A stretch of DNA of 64,000 nt, from the NCBI RefSeq assembly GCF_001672815.1, contig NZ_LZKK01000307.1, positions 1 to 64,000 of the forward strand, in the 5' to 3' direction. This stretch comes from Mycobacterium sp. E796. Its GTDB lineage: Bacteria > Actinomycetota > Actinomycetes > Mycobacteriales > Mycobacteriaceae. The position numbers and the translations under genes are program-made. The notes beneath the pieces are model-generated. The model was not told the origin of the DNA and made no database searches. It worked only from the letters and a program-made list of their open reading frames with translations. Below, in pieces: positions 24,542 through 33,719 of this stretch (within the stretch, counting starts at the first letter, position 1; each line of letters starts with the position of its first letter).

Positions 24542-25651
24542 TTGAAACTCAATCGATTTGGTGCAGCGGTGGCGGTCCTGGCCGCCGGTGCGGTGATCCT
24601 GTCGGCGTGCGGCAGCGACCACCACGCCGCCGGTCCAAGCGGCACGAGCAGCCCGCCGGCGAAGGTGGCCTGCGGCGGCAAGCCGACCCTGCGGGCCAGC
24701 GGCTCCACCGCCCAGGCGAACGCGATGACCCGATTCGTCAAGGCCTTCGAACAGGCCTGCGGAGGTCAGTCCCTCAATTACACGCCCAACGGCTCCGGCG
24801 CCGGCATCGGCGAATTCGTCGGCGGTCAAACCGATTTCGCCGGCTCGGACTCGCCGCTGAGCAAGGACGAGTACGCACGCGCGCAGCAGCGCTGCGGCTC
24901 GCCCGCGTGGAACCTGCCGGTGGTGTTCGGCCCGATCGTCATCGGCTACAACGTCAACGGCGTCAGCGCCCTGAACCTCGACGGCGCGACCGCGGCCCGG
25001 ATCTTCAGCGGCGGCATCACCGGCTGGAACGATCCCGCGATCGCGGCGCTCAACCCCGGCGTCACGTTGCCGGCCGAGCCGATTCGCGTCGTGTTCCGCA
25101 ACGACCAGTCCGGCACCACCGACAACTTCCAGCGGTATCTCGACAGCGCCTCCAACGGCGCGTGGGGCAAGGGGGCCGGCAAGACGTTCAACGGCGGTGT
25201 CGGCGAGGGCGCCAAGGGCAACGACGGCGCCGCCGCGGCCGTCAAGACCACCGAGGGGGCGATCACCTACGTCGAATGGTCGTTCGCCCAGGCGCAACAA
25301 CTGAACACGGCCAACGTCCTCACGTCGGCCGGCCCGGACCCGGTGACGATCAGCGCGGAATCCGTGGGAAAGACCATCTCGTCGGCCTTCTTCATCGCCA
25401 AGGGCAACGACCTCGCCCTCGACACCATCTCGTTCTATCGGCCCAACCAGCCCGGCGCGTACCCGATCGTGCTGGCGACCTATGAGATCGTGTGCTCGAA
25501 ATACCCCGACCCGCAGGTCGGCGCGGCGGTAAAGGCATTCCTGCAGAGCGCGATCGGGGCCGGCCAGGACGGCCTGGCGGACAACGGGTACATCCCCATC
25601 CCGCAGGAGTTCAAGTCCCGGTTGTCGACCGCGGTCGACGACATCTCATGA
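24542..25651 (+). CDS. pstS: Phosphate-binding lipoprotein PstS
   Basis: This 369-residue periplasmic phosphate-binding protein is the substrate receptor of the Pst ABC importer. It has a lipoprotein signal ([15 protein letters not shown]) with lipobox LSAC, and phosphate-contact motifs [20 protein letters not shown] and [14 protein letters not shown]. It closely resembles Mtb PstS3 from memory, including the C-terminus [18 protein letters not shown] chose TTG 24542 because GAGGG lies seven bases upstream and it yields the family start MKLNRFG; ATG 24512 in the same frame would add ten residues. No pstC, pstA or pstB is nearby, so it works with a transporter encoded elsewhere. It follows lpqC by 44 bp and may be co-transcribed. 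Together with phoY1 it gives the locus a phosphate theme. Confidence 0.93.
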   Translation: MKLNRFGAAVAVLAAGAVILSACGSDHHAAGPSGTSSPPAKVACGGKPTLRASGSTAQANAMTRFVKAFEQACGGQSLNYTPNGSGAGIGEFVGGQTDFAGSDSPLSKDEYARAQQRCGSPAWNLPVVFGPIVIGYNVNGVSALNLDGATAARIFSGGITGWNDPAIAALNPGVTLPAEPIRVVFRNDQSGTTDNFQRYLDSASNGAWGKGAGKTFNGGVGEGAKGNDGAAAAVKTTEGAITYVEWSFAQAQQLNTANVLTSAGPDPVTISAESVGKTISSAFFIAKGNDLALDTISFYRPNQPGAYPIVLATYEIVCSKYPDPQVGAAVKAFLQSAIGAGQDGLADNGYIPIPQEFKSRLSTAVDDIS

Positions 25652-25657
25652 GCCATC

Positions 25658-25978
25658 TCATGACCCGCGGTAGCGGGGGCAGTACGCGGCGACGCTCGCG
25701 CCGATGAAGAACCCGGCGCGATAGCCGTCCAGGTTGCTGTTCGTCATCACCTCGGAGGCGATGTCGGACTTCTGCTTACCGAGATCGAGCTCGTCACAGA
25801 CCTCGTGACCGGCCACGATCGCGGCCTGCGGGGTGGCGAATTCGATGCCCTTGGCCTTCACCGCCGTCACGAAGAGGTTGTCGACGGCGTCGGCGCGCGA
25901 CGCCGGACAGACCGCGACCGCGAGGCTGAGCAGCGCCAGGGCGAGGCCGGCCGATAGGCGCGCTCGGGTGGTCGTCAT
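25658..25978 (-). CDS. DUF732 secreted protein
   Basis: This 106-residue DUF732 protein has a signal peptide (SAGLALALLSLAVAVCPASRADA) and the mature pattern DNLFVTAVKAKGI, AGHEVCDELD, VMTNSNLDGYRAGFFIGASVAAYCP. It is very similar to the DUF732 protein ending at 22621, so the two are probably a recent duplication separated by lpqC and pstS. ATG 25978 is preceded by GGGAGG nine bases upstream. It converges with pstS with a six-base gap. Exported; role unknown. Confidence 0.9.
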   Translation of the reverse strand: MTTTRARLSAGLALALLSLAVAVCPASRADAVDNLFVTAVKAKGIEFATPQAAIVAGHEVCDELDLGKQKSDIASEVMTNSNLDGYRAGFFIGASVAAYCPRYRGS

Positions 25979-26035
25979 CGCTGGGACCTCCCGCTCGGTA
26001 GTGATGGGGCCCGTCCGGGCCGCTGCGCACAGAGA

Positions 26036-26800
26036 TCATTGCATGCCGACCTGGCAGGAGGGGCACCAATACCTGACCCGATCACCGCCGTCGTCGTAGC
26101 GGATGCGGGTGCCACAGCGACGGCAGGGTTGCCCGGCGCGCCCGTAGACCCACAGCTGCCGACCCGCCCGGGTGTCGCCGGTGGTGCAGCGGTTCCAGCG
26201 GAAGCGGTTGGCCCACAGCATGTCTCGGGCGCGGGAGACGAGCCGGCGCGGGTCGGCGACGGCGGCGACCGGTGCGGTGGGCAGGTGGCCGCTGACGAAA
26301 CACAGTTCGTTGCAGTAGACGTTGCCGATGCCGGCCAGCACCCGCTGGTCCAGCAGCGCCTCGCCGATCGGCCGGTCTGGGTGCGCCGCCAAGTTCGCGG
26401 CGGCGCGAGCCGGGTCCCAGTCGGGGCCCAGCAGGTCGGGTCCCAGGTGCGCGACCGCGTCCTGGTCGGCGTCCCGGTCCAGGATCTCCAGCACGCCCAG
26501 GTCGACGCCGACCGCGCGAATGCCGTTGGCTTCCAGGATGATCCGGGCGCGGTGATCCACCCGCACCGGGCGGTGGCCGACCCGCCAGCTGCCGTCCATC
26601 TTCAGGTGCGAGTGGATGCTGGCTTGCCCCACCCGGATGAACAGGTGTTTGCCGCGGCTGAGCACCTCGTCGACCGCCTGCCCGGTCAGGTCGACGGTGG
26701 CGAACCGCGGCACCCGCACGTCGCAGCGCGTCAGCGTGCGCCCGACCAGGTGCTCACGCAGCACGGCCGCGGTGTGCCAGACGGTGTCGCCCTCGGGCAT
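26036..26800 (-). CDS. nei: Endonuclease VIII-type DNA glycosylase Nei
   Basis: This 254-residue Fpg/Nei-family DNA glycosylase removes oxidised pyrimidines and nicks the strand at the lesion. The N-terminus MPEGDTV provides the catalytic Pro2 and Glu3 after Met removal, and Lys51 in SRGKHLF is the conserved lysine. The helix-two-turn-helix region includes [19 protein letters not shown], and the C-terminal zinc finger reads CRRCG then WCPSC. It matches Mtb Rv3297. It follows lhr with a three-base gap, so the two repair genes form one operon. Oxidative-damage repair fits the intracellular life of mycobacteria. Confidence 0.94.
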   Translation of the reverse strand: MPEGDTVWHTAAVLREHLVGRTLTRCDVRVPRFATVDLTGQAVDEVLSRGKHLFIRVGQASIHSHLKMDGSWRVGHRPVRVDHRARIILEANGIRAVGVDLGVLEILDRDADQDAVAHLGPDLLGPDWDPARAAANLAAHPDRPIGEALLDQRVLAGIGNVYCNELCFVSGHLPTAPVAAVADPRRLVSRARDMLWANRFRWNRCTTGDTRAGRQLWVYGRAGQPCRRCGTRIRYDDGGDRVRYWCPSCQVGMQ

Positions 26801-26803
26801 GGG

Positions 26804-29800
26804 CTATCGCAGCCGCATTCCGCGTGGGGTGCGGGCGAACCCGGCCTCGGCCAGCGCCTCGGCGGCCGGGTTCGGTCCCCCGACGTGGGGTTGCAGCGCC
26901 GGCGTGCCGTCGATGCGTTCCACCAGGATCGACGCGACGCGCCGGGCGGCGACCAGGTCGGCCAGCGCAACCGCCGCCGCATGGTGGGCCGCGGGGTCGT
27001 CGGTGAACGTCAGCAGCGATCGGCCGCCGCGCTCTAAGAACCAGGCCAGCTCGCCGTCCACCAGCACGACGAGGGCGCCGGCCTTGCGGCCGGGGCGCGC
27101 GCCCTCGGCGCTCGAGGTGGGCCAGGGCAGGGCGGCGCCGTAGGGGTTGGCGGGATCGGCGGCGGCCAGCGCGACCGCCCGGTACTCCGGACGCTCCTGG
27201 TCGACGTCGTCGGTGTAGCTGCGCAGCCGGTCGACGGTGGACGCGACGGCGAACTGGGCGCCGCCCAGCGACTCGACGAAGTAGCCGCGCTGGCACCTGC
27301 CGGCCTCCTCGAACGTGCTCAGCACCTTGTAGAGGGTCGCGAAACCGCCCGGCACGCCCTCGGCCGCCACCGCGCCCCGGGTCAGCACGCCGTGGCGGCC
27401 CAGCAGCAGCTCGGCCTGGTAGTGGGCCCGCAGCGTGGAATCCGGCTCGGGCGCCGGCAGGGCCGACCATCTGCCGGCCACGGCCGGGTCGGTGCTGCGG
27501 TGCTGGGCGTGCGCGACGCTGTAGCGGCTCAGCCGGGGCGGGCGGCGGGTGCGGTGCGCGGGGACGGATCGCTTGCGGGCCCCGGCGCCGGTCAGCAGGG
27601 CGCGCACCGGGGCGAACGTGTCGCCGGTGACCCAGCCGGCCCAGATCAGCTCCCACAGCGCGGTTTTCAGCTCCGACTCACCGATCGCGTCCTGGGCCAG
27701 CTGGCGGAAGAAGTACGCGCCGCCCCCGGCCAGCGTGTCCAGGATCGCGCGGTGCGCGTCGGTGAAGTCGAGCTCGGCCAGGCCGGCCAGCGTCAGCGGA
27801 GCGGAATCGCTGGCGTGCAGCGCGATCCAGCCGTCGCCCGCCGAGATCGACCCGGCGCCCGACCAGGTCACCTCGCCGGCGGCGAGCAGTTCGTCGAGCA
27901 TCGCGGGGGAGTAGTCGCGCACCCGCGGGGCCAGCACGAGCGGCTCGAGCGCCGAGGCCGGGATCCGCACGCCGGCCAGCTGATCGATCACGGCGACCAG
28001 GCCGTCGAGACCCGACTGCGGCGACGACACGTGGTGCCAGGCCGGCAGGAACCGCCCGTACGCGGCGGTGCTCACCGGCTCCACCTGCGCGCGCAGCGCC
28101 GCCAGCGAACGCCGCCGCAGGATGCGCAACACGTCGGCGTCACACCACTGCTCGCCGCCGGCGCCCCCGGATAGTTCGGTGGCGACGAACTCGCCGCGCA
28201 CCAGCCGGCCGTCGGCCGCCAACCGACCCAAGACGTCGGCCGTGACGCGCAGCCCGAGGCCGAACCTGGCGGCGGCCTCGGCCGTGGTGAACGGGGTGTG
28301 CGTGCGCGCGTAGCGCCCCAGCAGCTCGCCCAGCGGGTCGGCCACCGCCTCGGTGAACGCGGTCGGGACGCCCAGCGGGACCGCCACCCCGACCCCGTCG
28401 CGCAGCCGGCCGATGTCCTCGATGGCCACCCACCAGCTGCGGCCGGCGAACGGCACGGTCAGCGCGCGCCTGGCGGCCCGCAGGCCCTCCAGCCACCCGG
28501 CAACGCTTTTGCCGTCGGCGACGTCAGTGCGGGCCGCGACCTCCTGCTCGGTCAGGGGGCCGAGCAGCCGCAACAGGTCCGCGACCCCCTCGGCGTCGCG
28601 GGCGGCCCGGTCGGCTGACAGGTGCTGCAGCTGCCGGCCCGTCGCGGCGATGACGTCGGAGTCGAGCAATTCCCGCAGCTCCACGCGGCCCAGCAATTCG
28701 GCCAGCAGCGTGCTGTCCAGGGACAGCGCGGCGGCCCGGCGCTCGGCCAGCGGGGTGTCGCCCTCGTACATGAAGGCGCCGACGTAACCGAACAACAGCG
28801 ACGCCGCGAACGGGGAGGGCCGCGCGGTTTCCACCTCGAGCACGCGCACCTTGCGCTGGGCGATGCCGGCCATCAGCGCGGTCAGCGCCGGGACGTCGTA
28901 GACGTCCTGCAGGCATTCGCGGATGGCCTCGAGCACCACCGGGAAGTCGGGGTACTTGCGGGCCACGTCCAGCAGCTGGGCCGCGCGCTGGCGCTGGTGC
29001 CACAGCGGCGAGCGGCGGCCGGGGTGGCGGCGGGGCAGCAGCAGCGCGCGCGCCGCACACTCCCGGAACCGCGACGCGAACAGCGCCGAGCCGCCCACCT
29101 CGGCGGTGACGACGGGATCGATCTCGTCGGCGTCGAAGACGAACAGTTCCGCCCCCGGCGGGGTACCGTCTTCGGCGGAAAACTCGGTGTCGGGCAGGCG
29201 GACCACGATGCCGTCGTCGGACGCGGTCGGCTTCTCGTCGAGGCCGTAGCGCTCGCGCAGCCGCCGGCCCACCGCCAGCGCGAGCGGCCCATGCACCCGC
29301 AGCCCGTACGGCGAGTGCAGGATCACCCGCCAATCGCCGAGCTCGTCACGGAACCGCTCGACCAAAAGGGTGGTGTCGGTGGGGACCACCCCGGCGGCGG
29401 TCCGCTGCTCGTCCAGCAGCCCCCACAGGTTGTCGGTCGCGTAGGCGTCGAAACCCAAAGCGGCGCAACGCTTGTCGAAGGCGTCGCGGTCGAGGCCGGC
29501 CAGCTGCCCGGTGAACGCGCCGAGCGCGGCGCCCAGCTCGGCCGGGCGGCCCACGTCGTCGCCGCGCCAGAACGGCAGCCGGGCCGGCTGTCCTGGCGCG
29601 GGGATCACCAGCACCCGGTCGTGGGTGATCTCGGTGATCCGCCAGCTGGTCGCGCCCAGCGAGATCACGTCCCCCGGTCGGGACTCGTACACCATCTCCT
29701 CGTCGAGTTCGCCGACCCGCGAAGGCTTTTCGGCCTCGGAAGCCAGATACACGGTGAACAGCCCGCGGTCCGGGATGGCACCGCCGGACGTGACGGCCAG

Positions 29801-31408
29801 CCGCTGCGCACCGGGCCGCGCCGTCAGCGTGCCGGTGTCGCGGTCGTAGACCAGGCGCGGGCGCAGCTCGGCGAACTCGGTGGACGGGTACTTGCCGGCC
29901 AGCAGGTCCAAGGTGGCCTCGAACACACTGCGGGGCAGGGTCGCGAAGGGCGCGGCCCGCCGCACGGTGTCGAACCACCGGTCGGCGTCCAGCGGCTCCA
30001 GCGCGGCCGCCGCGACGGTCTGCTGCGCCAGGATGTCCAGCGGGTTGGCGGGCACCCGCATCGTCTCGATCTGCCCGTCGAGCATGCGCTGCACGGTCAC
30101 CGCGCACCCGATCAGGTCAGTGCGGTGCTTGGGGAACAGCACGCCGCGCGAGACCTCGCCGACCTGATGGCCGGCCCGCCCGATGCGTTGCAGGCCGCTG
30201 GCCACCGATGGCGGCGCCTCCACCTGGATCACCAGGTCGACGGCGCCCATGTCGATGCCCAGCTCCAGGCTGGAGGTTGCCACCACCGCCTTGAGCAGCC
30301 CGCGCTTGAGGTCCTCCTCGACCAGGGCGCGCTGCTCCTTGCTGACCGAGCCGTGGTGGGCGCGCGCCAGCAGCGGCGGGGCGCCGAAGCTCTGGCCGCT
30401 GCCCATCAGGTGCGCCGGGGCGCCACCGGCCACTTTAGGGTTGGGGTCCGTGTCCAGCGAGATCCCGGCGCGTTCGGCGTGGATCTCGTTGAGCCGGGAG
30501 GTGAGCCGCTCGGCCAGTCGCCGCGAGTTGGCGAACACGATGGTCGAGCCGTGCGATTCGATCAGGTCCACCAGCCGGGCCTCGACGTCGGGCCAGATCG
30601 AGTTGTTCGCGAGGTTGGCCATGTCGGGCACCGGGACCTGCACCGTGAGCTCGATGGTCTTGGCCGACGGCGGCGCGACCACCCTGGTCCGGGTGGTGGG
30701 GCTGCCGCCCGACAGGAAGCGCGCCAGCTCCTCGGGCGGGCGCACGGTGGCCGACAGCCCGATGCGCTGCGCGGGCGGCGCTTGCGACGACGCGCGGCGC
30801 AGGTCGTCCAGGCGCTCCAGGGACAGGGCCAGGTGGGCGCCGCGCTTGCCGCCGGCGATGGCGTGAATCTCGTCGACGATCACCGTCTGAACGCCGGCAA
30901 GGGTTTCCCGTGCCGCCGACGTCAGCATCAGGAACAGCGATTCCGGGGTGGTGATCAGCACGTCGGGCGGGTGCGCGATGAGCTGCCGGCGGGCCGCGGG
31001 CGGGGTGTCGCCGGAGCGGACCCCGACGCTGATGTCCGGCGGGGGCAGGCCGTGCCGCTCGGCGATGCGGGTGAGCCCGGCCAGCGGGGTGCGCAGGTTG
31101 CGTTCGACGTCGACCGCCAGCGCCTTGAGCGGCGACACATAGAGCACGCGGGTGCCGGCCGGCCGCTCGGCCGACCCGGCGGGACCGGCTAGGTCAGCCA
31201 GGGAGTCCAGGGCCCACAGGAACGCCGCGAGGGTCTTGCCGGATCCGGTCGGCGCGATCACCAGGGTATTGTCGCCGTCGGCGATGGCCTCCCAGGCCTG
31301 CGCCTGCGCGGTGGTCGGGGCGGCGAACGTGCCGGTGAACCACTCGCGAGTGACCGCGCTGAACCGGCCCAACGGGTCGGGTGGCCGGGAGTCGGTGCGA
31401 GTGCTCAC
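26804..31408 (-). CDS. lhr: ATP-dependent helicase Lhr
   Basis: This is a 1534-residue superfamily 2 helicase of the large Lhr class, a 3'-to-5' translocase that unwinds RNA:DNA hybrids. Motifs in order are APTGSGKTLAAF (Walker A, about residue 54), VIVDEIHAI (DEIH box), LSATVRPPEE (motif III), TSSLELGIDMGAVD and QRIGRAGHQ (motifs V and VI). The Lhr core, with a winged helix and beta-barrel, extends to about residue 860, and the actinobacterial C-terminal domain fills the rest. Length is close to Mtb Lhr (1513). The start is GTG 31408. It is expressed with nei and is DNA-damage inducible in mycobacteria as I recall. A hairpin pair sits between it and the upstream TetR gene. Confidence 0.95.
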   Translation of the reverse strand: MSTRTDSRPPDPLGRFSAVTREWFTGTFAAPTTAQAQAWEAIADGDNTLVIAPTGSGKTLAAFLWALDSLADLAGPAGSAERPAGTRVLYVSPLKALAVDVERNLRTPLAGLTRIAERHGLPPPDISVGVRSGDTPPAARRQLIAHPPDVLITTPESLFLMLTSAARETLAGVQTVIVDEIHAIAGGKRGAHLALSLERLDDLRRASSQAPPAQRIGLSATVRPPEELARFLSGGSPTTRTRVVAPPSAKTIELTVQVPVPDMANLANNSIWPDVEARLVDLIESHGSTIVFANSRRLAERLTSRLNEIHAERAGISLDTDPNPKVAGGAPAHLMGSGQSFGAPPLLARAHHGSVSKEQRALVEEDLKRGLLKAVVATSSLELGIDMGAVDLVIQVEAPPSVASGLQRIGRAGHQVGEVSRGVLFPKHRTDLIGCAVTVQRMLDGQIETMRVPANPLDILAQQTVAAAALEPLDADRWFDTVRRAAPFATLPRSVFEATLDLLAGKYPSTEFAELRPRLVYDRDTGTLTARPGAQRLAVTSGGAIPDRGLFTVYLASEAEKPSRVGELDEEMVYESRPGDVISLGATSWRITEITHDRVLVIPAPGQPARLPFWRGDDVGRPAELGAALGAFTGQLAGLDRDAFDKRCAALGFDAYATDNLWGLLDEQRTAAGVVPTDTTLLVERFRDELGDWRVILHSPYGLRVHGPLALAVGRRLRERYGLDEKPTASDDGIVVRLPDTEFSAEDGTPPGAELFVFDADEIDPVVTAEVGGSALFASRFRECAARALLLPRRHPGRRSPLWHQRQRAAQLLDVARKYPDFPVVLEAIRECLQDVYDVPALTALMAGIAQRKVRVLEVETARPSPFAASLLFGYVGAFMYEGDTPLAERRAAALSLDSTLLAELLGRVELRELLDSDVIAATGRQLQHLSADRAARDAEGVADLLRLLGPLTEQEVAARTDVADGKSVAGWLEGLRAARRALTVPFAGRSWWVAIEDIGRLRDGVGVAVPLGVPTAFTEAVADPLGELLGRYARTHTPFTTAEAAARFGLGLRVTADVLGRLAADGRLVRGEFVATELSGGAGGEQWCDADVLRILRRRSLAALRAQVEPVSTAAYGRFLPAWHHVSSPQSGLDGLVAVIDQLAGVRIPASALEPLVLAPRVRDYSPAMLDELLAAGEVTWSGAGSISAGDGWIALHASDSAPLTLAGLAELDFTDAHRAILDTLAGGGAYFFRQLAQDAIGESELKTALWELIWAGWVTGDTFAPVRALLTGAGARKRSVPAHRTRRPPRLSRYSVAHAQHRSTDPAVAGRWSALPAPEPDSTLRAHYQAELLLGRHGVLTRGAVAAEGVPGGFATLYKVLSTFEEAGRCQRGYFVESLGGAQFAVASTVDRLRSYTDDVDQERPEYRAVALAAADPANPYGAALPWPTSSAEGARPGRKAGALVVLVDGELAWFLERGGRSLLTFTDDPAAHHAAAVALADLVAARRVASILVERIDGTPALQPHVGGPNPAAEALAEAGFARTPRGMRLR

Positions 31409-31416
31409 CCAACCAT

Positions 31417-31447
31417 GGTGCCAACGGGCACCGACATCGTGGTCGGT
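31417..31447 (-). terminator. Overlapping inverted repeats after TetR gene
   Basis: Two perfect 6-bp inverted repeats overlap here: GGTGCC-aacg-GGCACC at 31417-31432 and ACCGAC-atcgtg-GTCGGT at 31430-31447. They lie just past the TetR stop and just before lhr on the same strand. They could end the TetR message or be an operator for lhr. There is no T-tract. Confidence 0.4.
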
Positions 31448-31457
31448 GAGCGCCTTC

Positions 31458-32123
31458 TCACAGCCTCGCTGTCGCCATCGCGTGCGCCAGCTGCGGCGGG
31501 ATCTCCGGCACCCGGGCGATGGAGTCGAGCAGCGTGTGCGCGCACGCGTCGGCGAGCCGGTCGGCGTCGGTGGTGGGGTCCATGATCCGCTGCCGGCAGA
31601 TCTCGAAGGTGAACGCGAGCCAACCCTGGATGATCACCCGCAGGTCCCGCTCGACGTTCGGTTCCAGCGCGCTGGTGTCCGGCATCCCGCTCACGACCTC
31701 GCCGATGCGCGACATGATGTGTTCCATCTGGCGGTTCTTGGCCTCGTCGTCGATGCCGAGCAGGACCGGGTCGGACCGGCCCAGCCCGACGTACGCGGCC
31801 CAGGCGGCCTCCGGGTTCGACTGGTGATAGGCCATATAGGCCAGCACGCCGGTCCGGATCTCCTCGAACATCGTCATGCCGGGCTCGGGCGGGTTGTTGG
31901 TGGCGTCGTAGAGCCGGTCCGCCTCGTCCTTGACCACCGCGGCGAAGAACGCCCGCTTGTCCGGGAAGTAGTGATACATCAGCGCGCGGGAGACGCCCGC
32001 GCGTTCGGCTATCTCGTCAATGCGGACCTCGTCATAGGGTCGCTTCCCAAAGACTTCTGCCCCCAAAGCGAGCAGCTCCGCGCGGCGATCCTCAGGGGAT
32101 AACCGCCTTCTAGCTGTCGGCAT
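31458..32123 (-). CDS. TetR-family transcriptional regulator
   Basis: This 221-residue TetR regulator has its DNA-binding helix-turn-helix near the N-terminus (about residues 30-60: RIDEIAERAGVSRALMYHYFPDKRAFFAAVV). The ligand-binding C-terminal domain occupies the remainder and is not diagnostic of a ligand. It corresponds to Mtb Rv3295 by position. It lies between lhr and pcd on the same strand; an imperfect inverted repeat, TACC-n5-GGTA, lies a dozen bases upstream of its start and may be its own operator. Target genes cannot be read, but the adjacent lhr-nei operon is a plausible one. Confidence 0.9.
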   Translation of the reverse strand: MPTARRRLSPEDRRAELLALGAEVFGKRPYDEVRIDEIAERAGVSRALMYHYFPDKRAFFAAVVKDEADRLYDATNNPPEPGMTMFEEIRTGVLAYMAYHQSNPEAAWAAYVGLGRSDPVLLGIDDEAKNRQMEHIMSRIGEVVSGMPDTSALEPNVERDLRVIIQGWLAFTFEICRQRIMDPTTDADRLADACAHTLLDSIARVPEIPPQLAHAMATARL

Positions 32124-32134
32124 GTGTCAGATAG

Positions 32135-32149
32135 TACCCATTCGGTATG
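32135..32149. promoter_or_regulatory. Candidate TetR operator (inverted repeat)
   Basis: TACCCATTCGGTA forms an inverted repeat with 4-bp arms and a 5-bp spacer, about a dozen bases upstream of the TetR start. Position and shape fit autoregulation; positions are accurate to about one base. A 9-bp tandem repeat (TGGCTCAAC twice) follows at about 32164-32181, partly inside the end of the pcd gene. Confidence 0.35.
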
Positions 32150-32177
32150 AGACGCCCGCCACATTGGCTCAACTGGC

Positions 32178-33719
32178 TCAACCAAACTGAACGCCCTGGG
32201 CCAGCGGTAAGGCGTCGGAATAATTGACGGTATTGGTACTTCGGCGCATGTAGGCCTTCCACGCGTCCGAGCCGGACTCCCGCCCGCCGCCGGTTTGCTT
32301 CTCGCCGCCGAACGCGCCGCCGATCTCGGCGCCCGACGTGCCGATGTTGACATTGGCGATGCCGCAATCGGATTCGTCTAGGAAGCGCTCGGCCTCGCGC
32401 AGGTCGGTGGTGAAGATCGCCGACGAAAGTCCTTGCGGCACGGCGTTGTTGAGCGCGATCGCCTCGCCCAGGTCGTCATACGTCAGCACGTAGAGGATCG
32501 GCGCGAACGTCTCGGTGGCCACGATGTCGGTCTGTGCGGGCATGCGGACGACGGCCGGCGCGACGTAGTAGGCGCTCGGGTGGGCCTCTTGCCCGTCAGG
32601 GCTGGCGAGATGAACGCGCTCGCCGCCGAAGACCTCGCCGCCGTCGGCGCGCGCCTGCTCGAGGGCCCCGACCATGTCGCGGTAGGCGGTCTCGTGGATG
32701 AGCGGGCCGACGAGCGTGCCCGGCGCCGACGGGTCGCCGATCGCCAGCCTCCCGCACGCCGCCACGACCCGGGCGACCACCTCGTCGGCCACGGAGCGGT
32801 GCACGATGAGCCGGCGCAGGCTGGTGCAGCGCTGCCCGGCGGTGCCGGCGGCGGCGAACACGATGGCCCGCACGGCCAGGTCCAGGTCGGCCGACGGCGT
32901 CACGACGGCCGCGTTGTTGCCGCCCAGCTCCAGCAGGGCCCGCCCGAAGCGCGCGGCGACCCGGGGGCCGACGGCTTGGCCCATGCGCACCGAACCGGTG
33001 GCGGACACCAACGCGATCCGGTTGTCGTCCACCAGCAGCTCGCCGAGGTCGCGCTCGCCCAGGACCAGGCCGCTGACCGCGGCGGGGGTGCCGACGTCGG
33101 CGGCCGCGCGGCCGATCAGTGCCTGGCAGGCCAGCGCCGTCAGCGGCGTCAGCTCCGACGGCTTCCACACGACGGTGTCGCCGCAGACCAGCGCCACGGC
33201 CGCGTTCCACGCCCACACGGCGACGGGGAAGTTGAACGCGGTGATCACCCCGACCACACCGAGCGGGTGCCAGGTCTCCAGCAGGCGATGCCCGGGCCGC
33301 TCGGACGCGATGGTGCGGCCGTACAGCTGGCGCGACAGGCCCACCGCGAACTGGCAGACGTCGATCATTTCCTGCACCTCGCCGAGCGCCTCGGAGCCGA
33401 TCTTGCCCACCTCGACGGTCACCAACGTCGCCAGGTCGTCCTTGTGGCGGGTGAGCAGCTCGCCGAGGCGGGCCACCAGCGCGCCCCGCACCGGGGCCGG
33501 CGTGGCGCGCCACGCCGTGAACGCGTCGGCGGCGTCGGCGATGATCGCGCAGGCCTGCTCGGGCGTTGTGTGGCCGACGGTGAACAGCACCTCGCCGGTG
33601 ATCGGCGTGCTGGCGGGCAGCCCGTGCGCGGCCGGGTCGCCGAGCGCGACGCCGACGCCCATCGCTTCATAGGCCGCGCGCACCCGCGACCGCAACTCCT
33701 CGGTACGCTCGGTGATCAT
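32178..33719 (-). CDS. pcd: Piperideine-6-carboxylate/aminoadipate-semialdehyde dehydrogenase
   Basis: This 513-residue NAD(P)-dependent aldehyde dehydrogenase corresponds to Mtb Pcd (Rv3293). It oxidises alpha-aminoadipate semialdehyde, the product of lysine aminotransferase, to alpha-aminoadipate. Motifs are FNFPVAVWAWNAA, WKPSELTPL (cofactor), ATGSVRMG, the general-base segment LELGGNNAAVV and catalytic Cys298 in GQRCTSLRR; ETFAPILYV is near the end. ATG 33719 is preceded by GAGGAGG and overlaps the stop of the DUF1338 gene as ATGA, so the two are translationally coupled. The frame extends upstream but without support. With lat across the divergent promoter it forms a lysine-degradation set controlled probably by LrpA. 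Confidence 0.92.
   Translation of the reverse strand: MITERTEELRSRVRAAYEAMGVGVALGDPAAHGLPASTPITGEVLFTVGHTTPEQACAIIADAADAFTAWRATPAPVRGALVARLGELLTRHKDDLATLVTVEVGKIGSEALGEVQEMIDVCQFAVGLSRQLYGRTIASERPGHRLLETWHPLGVVGVITAFNFPVAVWAWNAAVALVCGDTVVWKPSELTPLTALACQALIGRAAADVGTPAAVSGLVLGERDLGELLVDDNRIALVSATGSVRMGQAVGPRVAARFGRALLELGGNNAAVVTPSADLDLAVRAIVFAAAGTAGQRCTSLRRLIVHRSVADEVVARVVAACGRLAIGDPSAPGTLVGPLIHETAYRDMVGALEQARADGGEVFGGERVHLASPDGQEAHPSAYYVAPAVVRMPAQTDIVATETFAPILYVLTYDDLGEAIALNNAVPQGLSSAIFTTDLREAERFLDESDCGIANVNIGTSGAEIGGAFGGEKQTGGGRESGSDAWKAYMRRSTNTVNYSDALPLAQGVQFG

Noticed and set aside
28622..31192. An 856-codon open frame antisense to lhr
   Set aside because: Composition is Arg/Gly/Gln/His-rich without family signatures; lhr motifs on the other strand are complete.
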